Assembly (NCBI GenBank): GCA_003550305.1
Contig: QKYT01000429.1
Span: 7,418 to 71,417, forward strand
Direction of reading: 5' to 3'
DNA from: Glomus cerebriforme
Taxonomy: Eukaryota > Glomeromycota > Glomeromycetes > Glomerales > Glomeraceae
Length of the DNA: 64,000 nucleotides
Of the stretch, positions 21,975 through 33,300 are shown in pieces; positions within the stretch are counted from its first letter, which is position 1; every line of letters starts with the position of its first letter. The translations under genes and the position numbers were made by a program. The notes under the pieces are model-generated. The model saw only the letters and a program-made list of their open reading frames with translations. It did not search any database and had not been told where the DNA came from.

Positions 21975-22486
21975 ATGGCTACTCCTCATCTCTTCAAACT
22001 CCTTCAAAATTATTCTTCCGTCTTAATCAAAAATTGTAAGGAAAATTTGTAGAAAAAAAAAATTTTTTCTTTATTATGGAGTTTAAATTAAAATTGTATG
22101 TATGTCTTAGATCATGTCATTGAGAATATCCGACAAAATTCCAAAAATGTTGCAATCTTTAGTGGGTTTTGGGGCGTTTCTTTAGCTGTAATTAATCATA
22201 TGATAGTATCAAACATTAGTCCAGTGAATGAAGTAGGTAAAATTATTAAATGTTCTACTTTCTATATGATATCGTTGACACCTTTGTTTCAACTTAGAAA
22301 ATGAATGGCATTAAAGAGAGAATTGATAGCATTGAGAAAAAAACTGATGCCATTGAGAATAGAATTGGCAATCTTGAAAAAAATATGTTAAGTTATTATC
22401 TCTTAAAGATTGCGGGACGCTACGAATTATTTGAGCAGAGATTAGTAAAAGTTGAAGATAAGCAAAAACATATTGATGCAAAGTAG
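21975..22486 (+). CDS. small three-exon protein with a hydrophobic segment and a C-terminal coiled coil (123 aa)
   Basis: I assembled three exons: 21975-22035, 22111-22232 and 22298-22486. Both introns are GT-AG (donors GTAAGG and GTAGGT, acceptors TTAG), and the phases join cleanly into 124 codons including the stop. The protein begins MATPHLFKLLQNYSSVLIKN. It then has a hydrophobic, possibly membrane-spanning stretch, VAIFSGFWGVSLAVINHMIV. It ends in a heptad-like region (IKERIDSIEKKTDAIENRI, IGNLEKNML) typical of a short coiled coil. I do not recognise a family. A small organelle-membrane protein that oligomerises would fit, but that is a guess. Confidence 0.6.
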
Positions 22487-23957
22487 GTGTTAAAAAAATT
22501 TTTCTCCACCATAATCATTGAACTTTTAAATTTTTCTATTTTTTTTCTTTCTCATCTCACCAAATCGATTTTTACAACTGCACAAAATTATTTAGGTATC
22601 TTTGAAAGGGAATTGAGATTATTTTTTATTATTTGCAAGCCCATTTTATTTTATATATTAGGTAAAAAAAAAAAATTATACTTAATTATTACAAAATTTC
22701 TCTAATTAAAGAGTATGAATTTTTTTTCAAAAAAATGAAAGTTGTCAATTATTAACAACAATAAAAGATTCTTATCCGTCTCTCCCCATTTTTTACTAAA
22801 TAAATTAAAATCATTTTCATTATATTTGTTAGAGCTTTAAGTCTTCAGTTTTGTAGTGATTCTCTACACTGTAAGTTTGTCCTAGGGATCGGAATCGATT
22901 CAAACAACATAGTAGAAACGATTCTTGATAATCAATTCTTTACATATAAACCTGACTCCAAAGCAATTTCCAATACATCTAAGTGCTAAAAATTTTTGCT
23001 AAAATTAGAGACTGATGTGAAATCAGGCTGACCATCTATAACTATCATGTAACTTACCCTCACTTTTACTACTTTTATATTTGTTGTAGTCATATGTCCC
23101 AAATCAAAATAATTACAGATCGCCAACAAAATTTCACTTTCACGTGATCATAGTATTTTTTCAATAGGTGTCACGCTTTATTTGTCACACGAAATTTTGT
23201 ATATTTATTTTGTAAACAAATATTTCTAACAATTTCAATTATTTGTAATTTCTTAATGCCATAATTCCAGCCAAAAATCTGGTTAAATCGTGCAATTTAC
23301 TTTCGCTTTACCTGTTCCCTATATAAAAGTTGGATATGTCTTAAGGCATTATAAAAATGGGCCGATAATTTAGGCCAATTATCAATTTTCTTTTAAAAGA
23401 TGAAGGACACCATGGAGTCCTATGCTACCCTAAATCTGAAAAAATTGAAGATGGACAAATTCCAAGTTGAAACACAATAATTTGTAATTAACCTAGCTGT
23501 TAAAAAATGGATACCATCATCTTAATTTGAATATATAATTACTAGCATACTAGTAATTAAAAAAAAAACTTATTTTAGCTTTATATTTTTATATTATATT
23601 TATTTATACTATATTAGCTTTACAGTTATATAGTATTTAACAATTTTCAATTTATAAATTAGGATTTTAATTATTCTATTTTTATAATAGTATAATATAA
23701 CTATATATATATAAAATACTTTTAATTAATATATTACTATTACTATAATTTCTTTTTTTTTTTAAAGATAAATTAATCATATTTATTATATTAAAGTCTA
23801 TTAAAGTCTATTAAAGATGAATACAGTACATTATGTAAATTATGAATATATCTATAAAAGAAAAATGTAATTTGCTATATGAGAATATTAATTTGATTGT
23901 AAAGGTGAAGTTTGAGAAAATAAAATTTCCTTAGTATAAACTAGCTTTTACACTTTA
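22487..23957. other. intergenic, repeat-containing stretch
   Basis: No supported gene. The region contains a repeat copy at about 23,100-23,340 (given separately) and otherwise AT-rich sequence. A hydrophobic open frame at 22,487-22,705 begins immediately after the stop of the small gene and has no independent support. Confidence 0.4.
23100..23345 (-). repeat. dispersed repeat, inverted copy
   Basis: The block at 23,247-23,289, including TTTCTTAATGCCATAATTCC, is nearly the reverse complement of 11,333-11,372 inside the 220-bp MITE. The segment also carries TCACGTGA (23140-23147) and TTTGTCACAC words like the copies at 11 and 26.8 kb. It is a decayed relative of those elements; its boundaries are uncertain. 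Confidence 0.5.
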
Positions 23958-25036
23958 TCATATATTTTTCTGATCTAATTTTATATGACTATTTATATTA
24001 ATACGATTAATTATACCTAAATTTTTATCTAAAGTATTATTACCTATATTGCTATTATAATTATATAAATCCTTAGTACTATTACAACTATTACAACTAT
24101 TTAAAATCTCCTCTTTGATATCATTAAAGAAATTATACAACTTTTTATTATGCATATATTCAATTTTTTCCTTTAACTTGTGAATCTTATCTAACATGCA
24201 TAAACCTAAAACTATCACTTTTTCAATGATCTTTTTTATAGTAGAGTATCTCTATTTTGCAGCTTAAAAGAGTCTCACAGATCAATCTTCAATAGAATAA
24301 TTAAACTCATCATATTCAATTATTAAGTTAATATAATAGTAAAATTTTCTGTAAGTAAAACTTAAGTATAAAATAAAGCTAAATATAGTTAAGATTTGAC
24401 TATCACATTTAGATTCCTATGCTTAAAATAAATTACATCTGGAATACTAAATTCTGTTATAGAAACCTTTGATAAAATTAAAGAAAAATCTGTTTAGAAG
24501 TTAAAAAAAATGACATTGAAGTAAATAAAATTATAACGTAAACTATAAGTAAAGTTTTTAATAATAAAGTGAAGAAGATAAAAGATAAATACATTATTAT
24601 TATTGTTGTTAATAATAATGTCTACATTGTCAAAAATTGCAGATTTATTATCAAATACAAGTTAATTTAGTAATAACATCAGGTTTCTTTAAGTTATGAA
24701 AAGACTTTTAATTATTACTTATGAAATTAAGAGTGTTCTTTATTGTATTTACTTTAATAGTATTCTAAGTACTAGATAGAGTAGTACATTCTCTTTCCTG
24801 AAAGTAGAAGAAATATTTGAAGTTAATATATCTTGAAAGTAAACATTTTATAATAATATTAACTGTAAAAAGAAATAGGTTATTAAGTTTTAATTTGTGA
24901 ATGAAGGAAATGTTAGTATCAGAATTGAAATATATGTTGTTATTCTTAGTAATAAAAGTATTTTAAAGAAAGGGCAAATAAGCAAAGCCATAAGTGCTGT
25001 TATTAATATATTTTATTATTATTATTTTTAATATAT
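23958..25036. other. AT-rich stretch with weak open frames
   Basis: An 86-codon minus-strand frame at 23,958-24,218 is Lys/Asn-rich with a short helical stretch. It could be a retroelement scrap like the one at the window start, but it has no family signature and I do not call it a gene. The rest is AT-rich sequence with TTATTA runs. Confidence 0.35.
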
Positions 25037-25225
25037 ATAATCATCCCCCTCTATAGTCACCTCCTGTTTAGTCATACCCTCCTTATAAGCACATTTATGT
25101 TTGGTCCAATTTACTAATAATATTATTAAAAAAACCTTCTCTATAGTCATATCATATAGGTTTTTTATAATTACACCTTTTTTTTTCAGTTCCGAGGGAT
25201 GTGATTATATAGGGAGACGACTGTA
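25037..25225. mobile_element. short inverted-repeat element with pogo-like ends
   Basis: The left end (ATCATCCCCCTCTATAGTCA, about 25040) and the reverse complement of the right end (CAGTCGTCTCCCTATATAAT, from about 25223) align with most positions equal. Each continues into a TCACxTCC-type motif, and a second internal copy, TCTCTATAGTCAT, lies at about 25,138-25,150. Ends of this kind (CAGTCGTCTCCCT...) are typical of fungal pogo-type elements with TA target sites. There is no room for a transposase, so this is a non-autonomous or internally deleted copy. The family call rests on motif resemblance only. Confidence 0.55.
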
Positions 25226-26682
25226 AATTAAAAAAGGTTTATTACTGATCAAATTTTGATAGTTTATTTTTCTAATTTATTTTATTTTTTATTTAGCAAT
25301 TAAAAATTATATTTTAAGATATTTTTAAAAAGAAACTTGTATCTTATAATATTATTAGAAAATTTTAAAGGTGTTGATATATACCAAAAAATGCATTAAT
25401 TAATACTATTAGTTATTTAACATATTATATAATACTTACAGTATATATTATATATTAAAGTTTATCAATATATAATTTTTTTATATTAACAGTTATTATA
25501 TACTATTCTTTATTATATGGCAAAAAATAATATATAAAAAATAACTATATATTTCATTTTGTCTTGTTTTAAATCTAACCAAAAATTTAGTTAAGTTTAA
25601 TTAAAAATAATAACTATTTTGAATTCTCTTATATTTTAAAATGCAACCAATTATAATATTGATTTATATAATAATTTTTAAAAAATTACTAAATATTGCC
25701 TAAGTAATCATTACCTTTACTAGTATTAGAATAGCATTTTGGATGAAATTACATTTATATTCTTAATTCTGCTTCAAGTTTTATTCTAATGCTGATAAAG
25801 ACAATGATCATTCAGATAATGTTTAATAATATTTAATTTTTAATATATAATAAATATAATTCATTAGTTAATCTTACTATAGGTTTTTTATATTTGATAT
25901 AAGAGAAGTATAACTTATAAATACTACTTAAACTTAAATCTTAAAATCTAAATTCCAAATTTCAAATTCAATCTTAAGTATCAAATTCTAAATTTCAAAT
26001 CTCAAATTTTTTTTTTTTTTACTCACTTATCTTTTAAAATATATGATATTTTTATGAAAATTTGGAGAATATTATATGTAATTCAAATACTATTTGTTAC
26101 AAATAAAATTTATATGTAATTATCACTCAACCCTAATTAAGCTTACATTTAGTTATTACTTAACCTAAATAAAGTTTACATACAATTACTACTTAACTTA
26201 CTAAATTAAATAAAGTTTGTGTATAGTTATTACTTAACTTACTTGATCAAGTAAAGTTTATATATAATACTTTCTAAAATTTGGCAGTATTAAGTAGTAT
26301 TTAAAAAGTATTGAATAGTAGTTTTCAAAATTTAGTGATATTAGATAGTAATTAGAAAATACTAGATAGTAGTATTTTTCAAAATTCAGTAATATTGGAT
26401 AATGTTTAGAAAGTATTAGATAATAATTAAAAAATGGAAATTCTGATTTGAATTCAGATATTACTATTAAAGAAGTCTGATCTAACTAACCTAACTAAAA
26501 TTCAGTAAATTTTTGCTTATATTTACATAATACAAAAAAACTTTATAATTAATTATATATATATCTAGAAGAATGTTAATTATACTGAAAAGTCAAGCTA
26601 TACCTTCTTATATCAATTATTAAATATAAAAAAACTTATAAAATTGATTAATAGATTATATTTATTATAGGAAAAAAGGAAT
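25226..26682. other. AT-rich non-coding stretch
   Basis: No gene is seen. At 26,270-26,430 a degenerate tandem pattern recurs (AAAATTxxGCAGTATT, TAGATAGTA and AGAAAGTATTAGATAG words). Confidence 0.4.
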
Positions 26683-27017
26683 TGGCGACCCGGTCGCCAT
26701 GGCGACCCTGTCACGTGACTTCATATACAAATAATTTATCACCTCCGTATTACATTCCTAGTTTTCCATTTTTACTATTTATTCTAGGGACAGAATTTTT
26801 TCAGCATGAAAAAGCCTATTTGTCACATGTTATTCGTCACACTACTAATTTTAGCAAATTTTATAACGCTAGCTGGAATTTCCTTATTTGGAATCAATGT
26901 AATATTATACGACCCAAAAAGGCAATTTTATATTATACAAAATTCCAAAAAAGGATATTTTTGCTAATCACTTAATTTTGGCCGGAATTATAGGATCGCC
27001 ATGGCGACAGGTCGCCA
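26683..27017. mobile_element. 335-bp MITE with GC-rich terminal inverted repeats
   Basis: The left terminus TGGCGACCCGGTCGCCATGG at 26683 and the right terminus ending at 27017 are reverse complements apart from one extra base. Each contains the internal palindrome TCGCCATGGCGA, so the ends fold on themselves as well as on each other. The GC-rich ends stand out in very AT-rich DNA. The left end is followed by TCACGTGA (26711-26718). The interior (26,740-26,960) is a second copy of the dispersed repeat at 11,048-11,301. There is no transposase. Confidence 0.8.
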
Positions 27018-27369
27018 CATAGTAACGTCCAAATCTAAAATTATTTTTTAAATAGGATTAATTTTACACCTTTAGTGAATTTCACTGTGATTTACATTAT
27101 GCATAAATTTTAAAAATAATTAATTAGAGGGCGAATTTTACCTATTTATGTTAACTATTTTTGGTTAATAATTTTTACTTGATTTATTTATTTTTTTCTT
27201 TCTCTTTTTCATATTTTTTTTTNTTTNTTTNTTTTTNTTNTTTTGTAGGTAATAGTAGTATTATGCTATTGTTTTTTAATATCTTATAAGTAATAGTAGT
27301 TTGTAATAGTTGTATTCTTTGGTTTTTCCATATAGTGGCATTTTTTCAGTTTTAACTCTTGACATTTTA

Positions 27370-28020
27370 ACTAACCTTAACAATTTCAAACTCTAAAATT
27401 TCAAACTCTGATGTGAACTCTTACTCTACAATTTCAAATTCTGACATTTCAAACTCTGATGCAAACTCTGACTCTATAATTTCAAACTCTGACATTTCAA
27501 ATTCTGACGAGTACTCTGACTATAATTTCAAACTCTGCCATTTCAAACTCTGACACATACTCTGACTCTATAATTTTAAACTCTGACATTTCAAATTCTG
27601 CTGCATACTCTGACTCTATAATTTTAAACTCTGATGTTTCAAACTCTAACATGATATACTCTGACTTTATAATTTCAAACTCTGACATTTCAAATTCTGA
27701 CATGAATTTTGACTTAAATTCTGATATTTCAAATTCTAATGCGACTCTGACTTTCAAACTCTGATATTTCAAACTCTAATGTAAACTCTGACTTTACTAA
27801 TTTCAAACTCTGATATTTTAAACTCTGATGCAAACTCTGACTTTTAATAATTTCAGACTCTGACATTTCAAACTCTGATGCAAATTCTAACTTCTAATAA
27901 TTTCAAACTCTGACATTTCAAACTCTGATGCAAATTCTGACTTTTAATATTTCAAACTCTGACATTTCAAACTCTAATGCAATTAAATTTAAACTCTGAT
28001 ATTTCAAACTCTGATTATAA
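27370..28020. repeat. TCAAACTCTGACATT-type satellite, left arm
   Basis: Short related units (CTCTGACATTTCAAACTCTG, AACTCTGATGCAAATTCTGA) repeat imperfectly at about 15-45 nt. The array encodes an apparent 91-codon minus-strand frame at 27,497-27,772 made of EFEMSEFKIIESEY repeats, best explained as a by-product. Confidence 0.8.
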
Positions 28021-28311
28021 TTTAAACTCCAATGTAGTAAATGATATATTACTAATTAAATACTAGAAGTTTTATTTTTTCTATCATTTTAATTACATTA
28101 ATTATTTTTATTGGTAGTTTAATAGATGATTGCAAATGCTAATGTTTTTTACTTTTCTCTTTTTTTTATTATTATTTGTAAATAATTGTTTNTTTTTTNT
28201 GTTTTATACCATTTATTAAAAAAANAAAAAAAANATTTTTATAATAAAATCTTATATATAATTTCAAAATTTCTTTGATAAATTAATAAATATAAAATTA
28301 TGTAATAAAAA

Positions 28312-29072
28312 TTAGGGAAAATTTATTCCTCACCCCATCACGTGATTATATAATGATATATAATGTTAANNNNNNNNNNNNNNNNNNNNNNNNNNNNNNN
28401 NNNNNNNNNNNNNNNNNNNNNNNNNNNNNNNNNNNNNNNNNNNNNNNNNNNNNNNNNNNNNNNNNNNNNNNNNNNNNNNNNNNNNNNNNNNNNNNNNNNN
28501 NNNNNNNNNNNNNNNNNNNNNNNNNNNNNNNNNNNNNNNNNNNNNNNNNNNNNNNNNNNNNNNNNNNNNNNNNNNNNNNNNNNNNNNNNNNNNNNNNNNN
28601 NNNNNNNNNNNNNNNNNNNNNNNNNNNNNNNNNNNNNNNNNNNNNNNNNNNNNNNNNNNNNNNNNNNNNNNNNNNNNNNNNNNNNNNNNNNNNNNNNNNN
28701 NNNNNNNNNNNNNNNNNNNNNNNNNNNNNNNNNNNNNNNNNNNNNNNNNNNNNNNNNNNNNNNNNNNNNNNNNNNNNNNNNNNNNNNNNNNNNNNNNNNN
28801 NNNNNNNNNNNNNNNNNNNNNNNNNNNNNNNNNNNNNNNNNNNNNNNNNNNNNNNNNNNNNNNNNNNNNNNNNNNNNNNNNNNNNNNNNNNNNNNNNNNN
28901 NNNNNNNNNNNNNNNNNNNNNNNNNNNNNNNNNNNNNNNNNNNNNNNNNNNNNNNNNNNNNNNNNNNNNNNNNNNNNNNNNNNNNNNNNNNNNNATAAAC
29001 AAATAAACATTGTTTAAGGGTGATGCCAAAAATGGAAATGTGATCAGGGGGTGAGGAATAAATTTTCCCTAA
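28312..29072. mobile_element. nested MITE with 25-bp perfect terminal inverted repeats around an assembly gap
   Basis: The left terminus at 28312-28336 (TTAGGGAAAATTTATTCCTC then ACCCC) is the exact reverse complement of 29048-29072. Inside are TCACGTGA (28338-28345), the gap, and TGATCA-containing sequence. The flanks rejoin as continuous left-arm sequence of the larger inverted repeat, so this element inserted after the larger one formed. The true length is unknown because of the gap. Confidence 0.75.
28370..28994. other. assembly gap (625 Ns)
   Basis: An unbroken run of undetermined bases. It may stand for unresolved palindromic sequence inside the nested MITE. No coding content can be inferred. 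Confidence 0.95.
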
Positions 29073-29639
29073 AAATTATATAATGCGGTAAAATTAACCT
29101 CTAGTAAATTATTTAAAAATTTATCTCCTGGTTAATTATTTTTAAATTAACCTGTGAACATTAAAATCATCTATAATTAATATTTTTTTAAATTTTTATT
29201 TATAAATTTCAGTTTAATATTAGAATAAAACTGATAACTTTTGTACTTATAAAACTTAATTTTTATTTTATTAGAAATAGGATTATTTTAACGCTTACCA
29301 GAGGTGAAATTCACCAGAAGGTAAATTTTACTGCATCATGTGATTTTTATTATATAATTTTATATTTATTAATTTACCAAAAAAATTGATAATTTTATGA
29401 AATTATATATAAGATTTTATTATAAAAATGCTTTTTTTTTATTTTTTTAATAAATGGTATAAAACAGAAAAAAGAAACAATTATTTACAAATAATAATAA
29501 AAAAAAGAGAAAAGTAAAAAACATCAGCATTTGCAATTATCTATTAAATTGCTAATAAAAACAATTAATGTAATTGAAATGATGGAAAAAATAAAACTTC
29601 TAGTATTTAATTAGTAATATATAACTTACTACATTGAAG

Positions 29640-30055
29640 TTTAAATTATAATTAGAGTTTGAAATATCAGAGTTTAAATTTAAGTGTCAGAGTTTAAAAT
29701 GTCAGAATTTGAAATTATTAAAAGTCAGAGTTTACATCAGAGTTTAAAATGTCAGAGTTTGAAATTATTTAAAGTCAGAGTTCATATCAGAATTTGAAAT
29801 GTCAGAGTTTAAAATATTAAAAGTCAGAATTTACATCAGAATTTGAAATGTCAGAGTTTGAAATTATTAGAAGTCAGAGTTTGAAATGTCAGAGTCTGAA
29901 ATTATTAAAAATTAGAATTTGTATCAGAGTTTAAAACATCAGAGTTTAAAATTAATAAGTTAGAATTCATGTCAAAGTTTGAAATATCAGAGTTTGAAAG
30001 TCAGAGTCGCATCAGAATTTGAAATGTCAGAGTTTGAAATTGTTAAGTTTAGTTA
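29640..30055. repeat. satellite, right arm (inverted copy)
   Basis: CAGAGTTTGAAATGTCAGAG and AAATTATTAAAAGTCAGAGT units repeat through the block, the reverse complement of the array at 27,370-28,020. The two arrays have diverged in unit number. Confidence 0.8.
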
Positions 30056-30374
30056 AAATGTCAAGAGTTAAAAATGAAAAAATGCTAATATATGGAAAAC
30101 CCAAAGAATATAACTATTACAAACTACTATTACTTACAAGACATTAAAAAACAATAGCATAATATTACTATTATCTACAAAATAATAAAAANAAANAAAC
30201 AAAAAAAATATAAAAAAGAAAAAGAAAAAAACAAACAAACCAGATAAAAATTATTAACCAAAAATGGTTAACATAAATAAATAAAATTCACCCTCTAATT
30301 AATTATTTTTAAAATTTATGCATAATGTAAATCACAGTAAAATTCACCGGAGGTGAATGTAAAATTAATCCTTA

Positions 30375-32292
30375 GAAATATTTACATATTAATAATTTTT
30401 TTTTATTTTTTTCTTATAAAATTTTGGATTATATATTGAAAAATAGTAAGTTACATAACTTTAGTTCAAAATTTAGTATTAATATTTTTTCTTTATTTTT
30501 TTTTTATAAATTTGAATATAAAATATTAGGTTTTGTATTATAAAATTTAGACTGATCAAATTTTGGCTTAATTATAATATGATATTTTTGGATTAAAGAT
30601 TTTACCAAAATTGATTTAATTAAAAATTAAATTGAATTTATTTAATTTGATTAATTGAATGTAAAATCAAATCTCTTAAAATTATTTTTTATTTAGTTTT
30701 TTTCATTATAATATTGTAAAAATACTCTTTAGTATTTAATAAATATTAAAATTTATTATATAATAACTAAATACTATATTAACAAAGTATTAAAGAAATT
30801 AATTAAAATTGATCAATGTTAATCAGCACTGATCGATATCAGTATTACTTTTGCATAAATTGAAGTTTTAGCTAAAATAAATTCAAAATTTTAGAAATTT
30901 TTACATTTATGCAAATATTATTACATGTACAATTGATTTAAAATAACTAAAATTCAAAAATTAAAATTTTGAAATTTTGAAATTAAGAAATAATTAATTG
31001 ATTCTAAAATTAATTCTGAAGATTTGATTTTTTATTTAATCAATTCCAATTTCTAGGATAGAGTATATTATAAAAAATATAAAGAAATATATAAATTACT
31101 TAAAAAAACTTTATTTTATTAATATAACTAATATATTTGTAAGCTTTACTTATTATAAATATATATAAAAGTATACTTACCTGCAAAATAGATTTTTTTG
31201 AATTATGACTGATATAACACAATAATATAATTTAACATAATTCATATGTTTTATTAGTAAAAATTATAACTGACATAATTAATTTTATACATGACGAAAT
31301 ATTTTGACAATGGTTTTTAATTTTGCTGGAAATATATAAAAGTACTATTATAATTTTTTTTAACTTAATATATTTTATATTTTATTTTTATAGATTTTAT
31401 TAAAATAAAATAGTACTTTTTAATTAGTATAATTTTTTATAATTTCATAATTTTGCAAAAATTTTAATAATAATTTTTATTTATTTATATTATAATTACA
31501 CATAAAAATTTTATCATTTAAAATGATAATTATATACTCTTCTCTTAAAAAATAATATTATTAATAAAAATCAGTTAAAAATTGGTATTTAAATATCAAA
31601 AATTTAATATATGATTTATACTTAAATTTAGTTTATTTTTAAACTAAATTTTATATTGATTCTTAATCTGATTTTTATCTAATTTTTTAGAACCTAAAGT
31701 TGGCTAAGATATATTTGAATTATACTAATCGACTAAACCTTTTAGCTTTAATATTTTCTAAAAATTGGTTAATAAAATTGGCAAATCTAATTTTAGCTAA
31801 ATTGGATAATTTTGACTATATTTGCAAAAATGCATATTAGTATCCTTTTGAATATTTAATATTTATACAAATGAAATCAAATGAGAGTGATAATTTTTCT
31901 TTAAAAATCAAGAGGAAAAAGAAGAAAAAATATAATTAATTTAATAAATCATTACCTATTATATAAAAATTAAACTTGCAAAATTGGTTTTTTATAAACT
32001 AAAATAAAATTTTGCTAGAAATTCAATAAAAGTATTAGTTTTTTCTTAATACATTTACATTATTCATTAAATACTATAAAAATATATATATATATATATT
32101 TATAATTATTAAGCTATTATATATCTGTTTGATATATATTTAAAATAAAAAAAAATGCTCTTTATAATTACTTTTCTGGTTTTTGGAAATATTAAACCAA
32201 TAAGTATTTTGATGGGTTTATATAATTTTAAAATTAAATTTGATTGAAATAATATTTTATTTAGATTGATTTATATATACAAATATAATATT
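30375..32292. other. AT-rich non-coding stretch
   Basis: No gene, repeat array or structured element is apparent in these 1.9 kb apart from A/T runs and a TA run at about 32,080-32,098. Confidence 0.45.
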
Positions 32293-33300
32293 TTAAATAA
32301 AGTTTGTTTCTGCTAAAATTACTTTCTTAATCCTCTTTTTTTCATCATCAGTTAATAAATTATATTCCCTAGTTTTTTGAAATTCAGAATAACTTTTAAT
32401 ACCCAATGGTAATAAAGGAATTAATTTTCTATCTACATAAACATTAATGGGTTGTGATATTTTCTTTTTTTTAAAAGATAATAATTCATTACTTAATATT
32501 TCATTAATGGTTAATTTAAGACATCTTTGAACATCTTTATCTAAAAAATTGAAAAAAATTGATTTTTCATATTCTAAAAAATCATTAATAGTAAAAGAAC
32601 TTTGCAAATAAATAAATGAATTATTTTTGAGCTTTCTATTTTTATCACTATCAAGAAATTGAATAATTTTGCTATGAAAATTTTGAATATTTGATTTATT
32701 TAAATTATTAGCTGTTGAAGGACTATCAACACAATAACATTCATCTAACAACTTCCTAGAGTTAAATTTTTCTTTTTTATTATAACCAAATATCAATGGA
32801 ACATCATCATTTTCATTACTAGTCAAAGAAACAATTTTCTTATTATTTTGTGATGAACGGATTTCTTTTTTAAAGATATTAAATTCTTTTCCAAACTTTT
32901 CAATATCTTGATCTTTAATGATTGAATCAGCCTCCAATTCTTCAATACGAACGTTTAAATATTCAATTAATTGTGACTGAGAAACAAATTTTTCTTCAAG
33001 ATTTTCACGAACCTTTTTTATTTCAAGAAAATCATTAGAATTCGTTTCCAATTTTTTAATAATCTCATTTTGTTGAAACGAATTTTCTTTATAAAAATTC
33101 TTCAAATTTAAAATCATTTGTTTTCCAAAATCTTCAAATTCTTTTGCTTGTTTTTCCATTAACTTATAAAATGGTTCATTTGGAGTGCCGATCTTATTAT
33201 TCTCGTCTACATTTATTTTTTTCTTAATTTGAATAATCTCATTATTTTGAATAGAAGATATAGTGGAAGATTCCACCAAGACATTTTTTCGTGTATCCAT
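32293..33300 (-). CDS. coiled-coil protein of an unrecognised local family, member 1 (335 aa)
   Basis: Family unknown to me; the function is not inferable. The protein has two N-terminal blocks shared with the genes at 35,101 and 37,866. Block 1 (about residues 44-72) has FYKLMEKQAKEFEDFGKQM. Block 2 (about 109-140) has YLNVRIEELEADSIIKDQDI and is helical with heptad character, so probably a coiled coil. The C-terminal half carries a module shared with the third member: IQNFHSKII leading into FTINDFLEYEKSIFFNFL (about 208-268), then a second half-module IKSYSEFQKTREYNLLTDDE (about 301-331). It is intronless. The ATG at 33300 lies behind mixed poly(A)/poly(T) leader DNA. There is no signal peptide or membrane segment. 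Confidence 0.8.
   Translation of the reverse strand: MDTRKNVLVESSTISSIQNNEIIQIKKKINVDENNKIGTPNEPFYKLMEKQAKEFEDFGKQMILNLKNFYKENSFQQNEIIKKLETNSNDFLEIKKVRENLEEKFVSQSQLIEYLNVRIEELEADSIIKDQDIEKFGKEFNIFKKEIRSSQNNKKIVSLTSNENDDVPLIFGYNKKEKFNSRKLLDECYCVDSPSTANNLNKSNIQNFHSKIIQFLDSDKNRKLKNNSFIYLQSSFTINDFLEYEKSIFFNFLDKDVQRCLKLTINEILSNELLSFKKKKISQPINVYVDRKLIPLLPLGIKSYSEFQKTREYNLLTDDEKKRIKKVILAETNFI

Larger units (their letters stand above)
27050..30374. mobile_element. 3.3-kb large inverted-repeat element with satellite arms
   Basis: The outer left edge (GGATTAATTTTACACCTTTA at about 27,056) mirrors the right edge (GTAAAATTAATCC ending near 30,373). Pairing then continues inward through AATTAATTAGAGGG/CCCTCTAATTAATT, TTAACCATTTTTGG-type sequence, N-containing T runs, the satellite arrays and the TAATGTTTTTTAC region. 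The left arm is interrupted by a nested MITE at 28,312-29,072; it then resumes (AAAATTATATAATGCGGTAA) and pairs with right-arm sequence near 29,285-29,350. So the arms are roughly 27,050-29,115 without the nested MITE, and 29,285-30,374. No transposase frame is visible. Inverted-repeat structure, assembly Ns and a gap here mean misassembly cannot be excluded. Confidence 0.65.

Noticed and set aside
22487..22705. 72-codon hydrophobic frame directly after the small spliced gene
   Set aside because: Composition matches T-rich DNA and there is no homology signal; probably 3' untranslated sequence.
23958..24218. 86-codon minus-strand Lys/Asn-rich frame
   Set aside because: No motif, no splice context and composition equal to translated AT-rich DNA; possibly a retroelement scrap.
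27497..27772. 91-codon minus-strand frame of repeated EFEMSEFKIIESEY peptides
   Set aside because: It is the translation of a short-unit satellite whose inverted copy lies 2 kb away; no gene context.
28312..28317. TTAGGG at the end of the nested MITE, like a telomere repeat
   Set aside because: A single copy that is simply the start of a 25-bp terminal inverted repeat; no tandem array.
28346..29029. Open frames on both strands across the N run
   Set aside because: They consist of undetermined bases; there is no sequence to translate.
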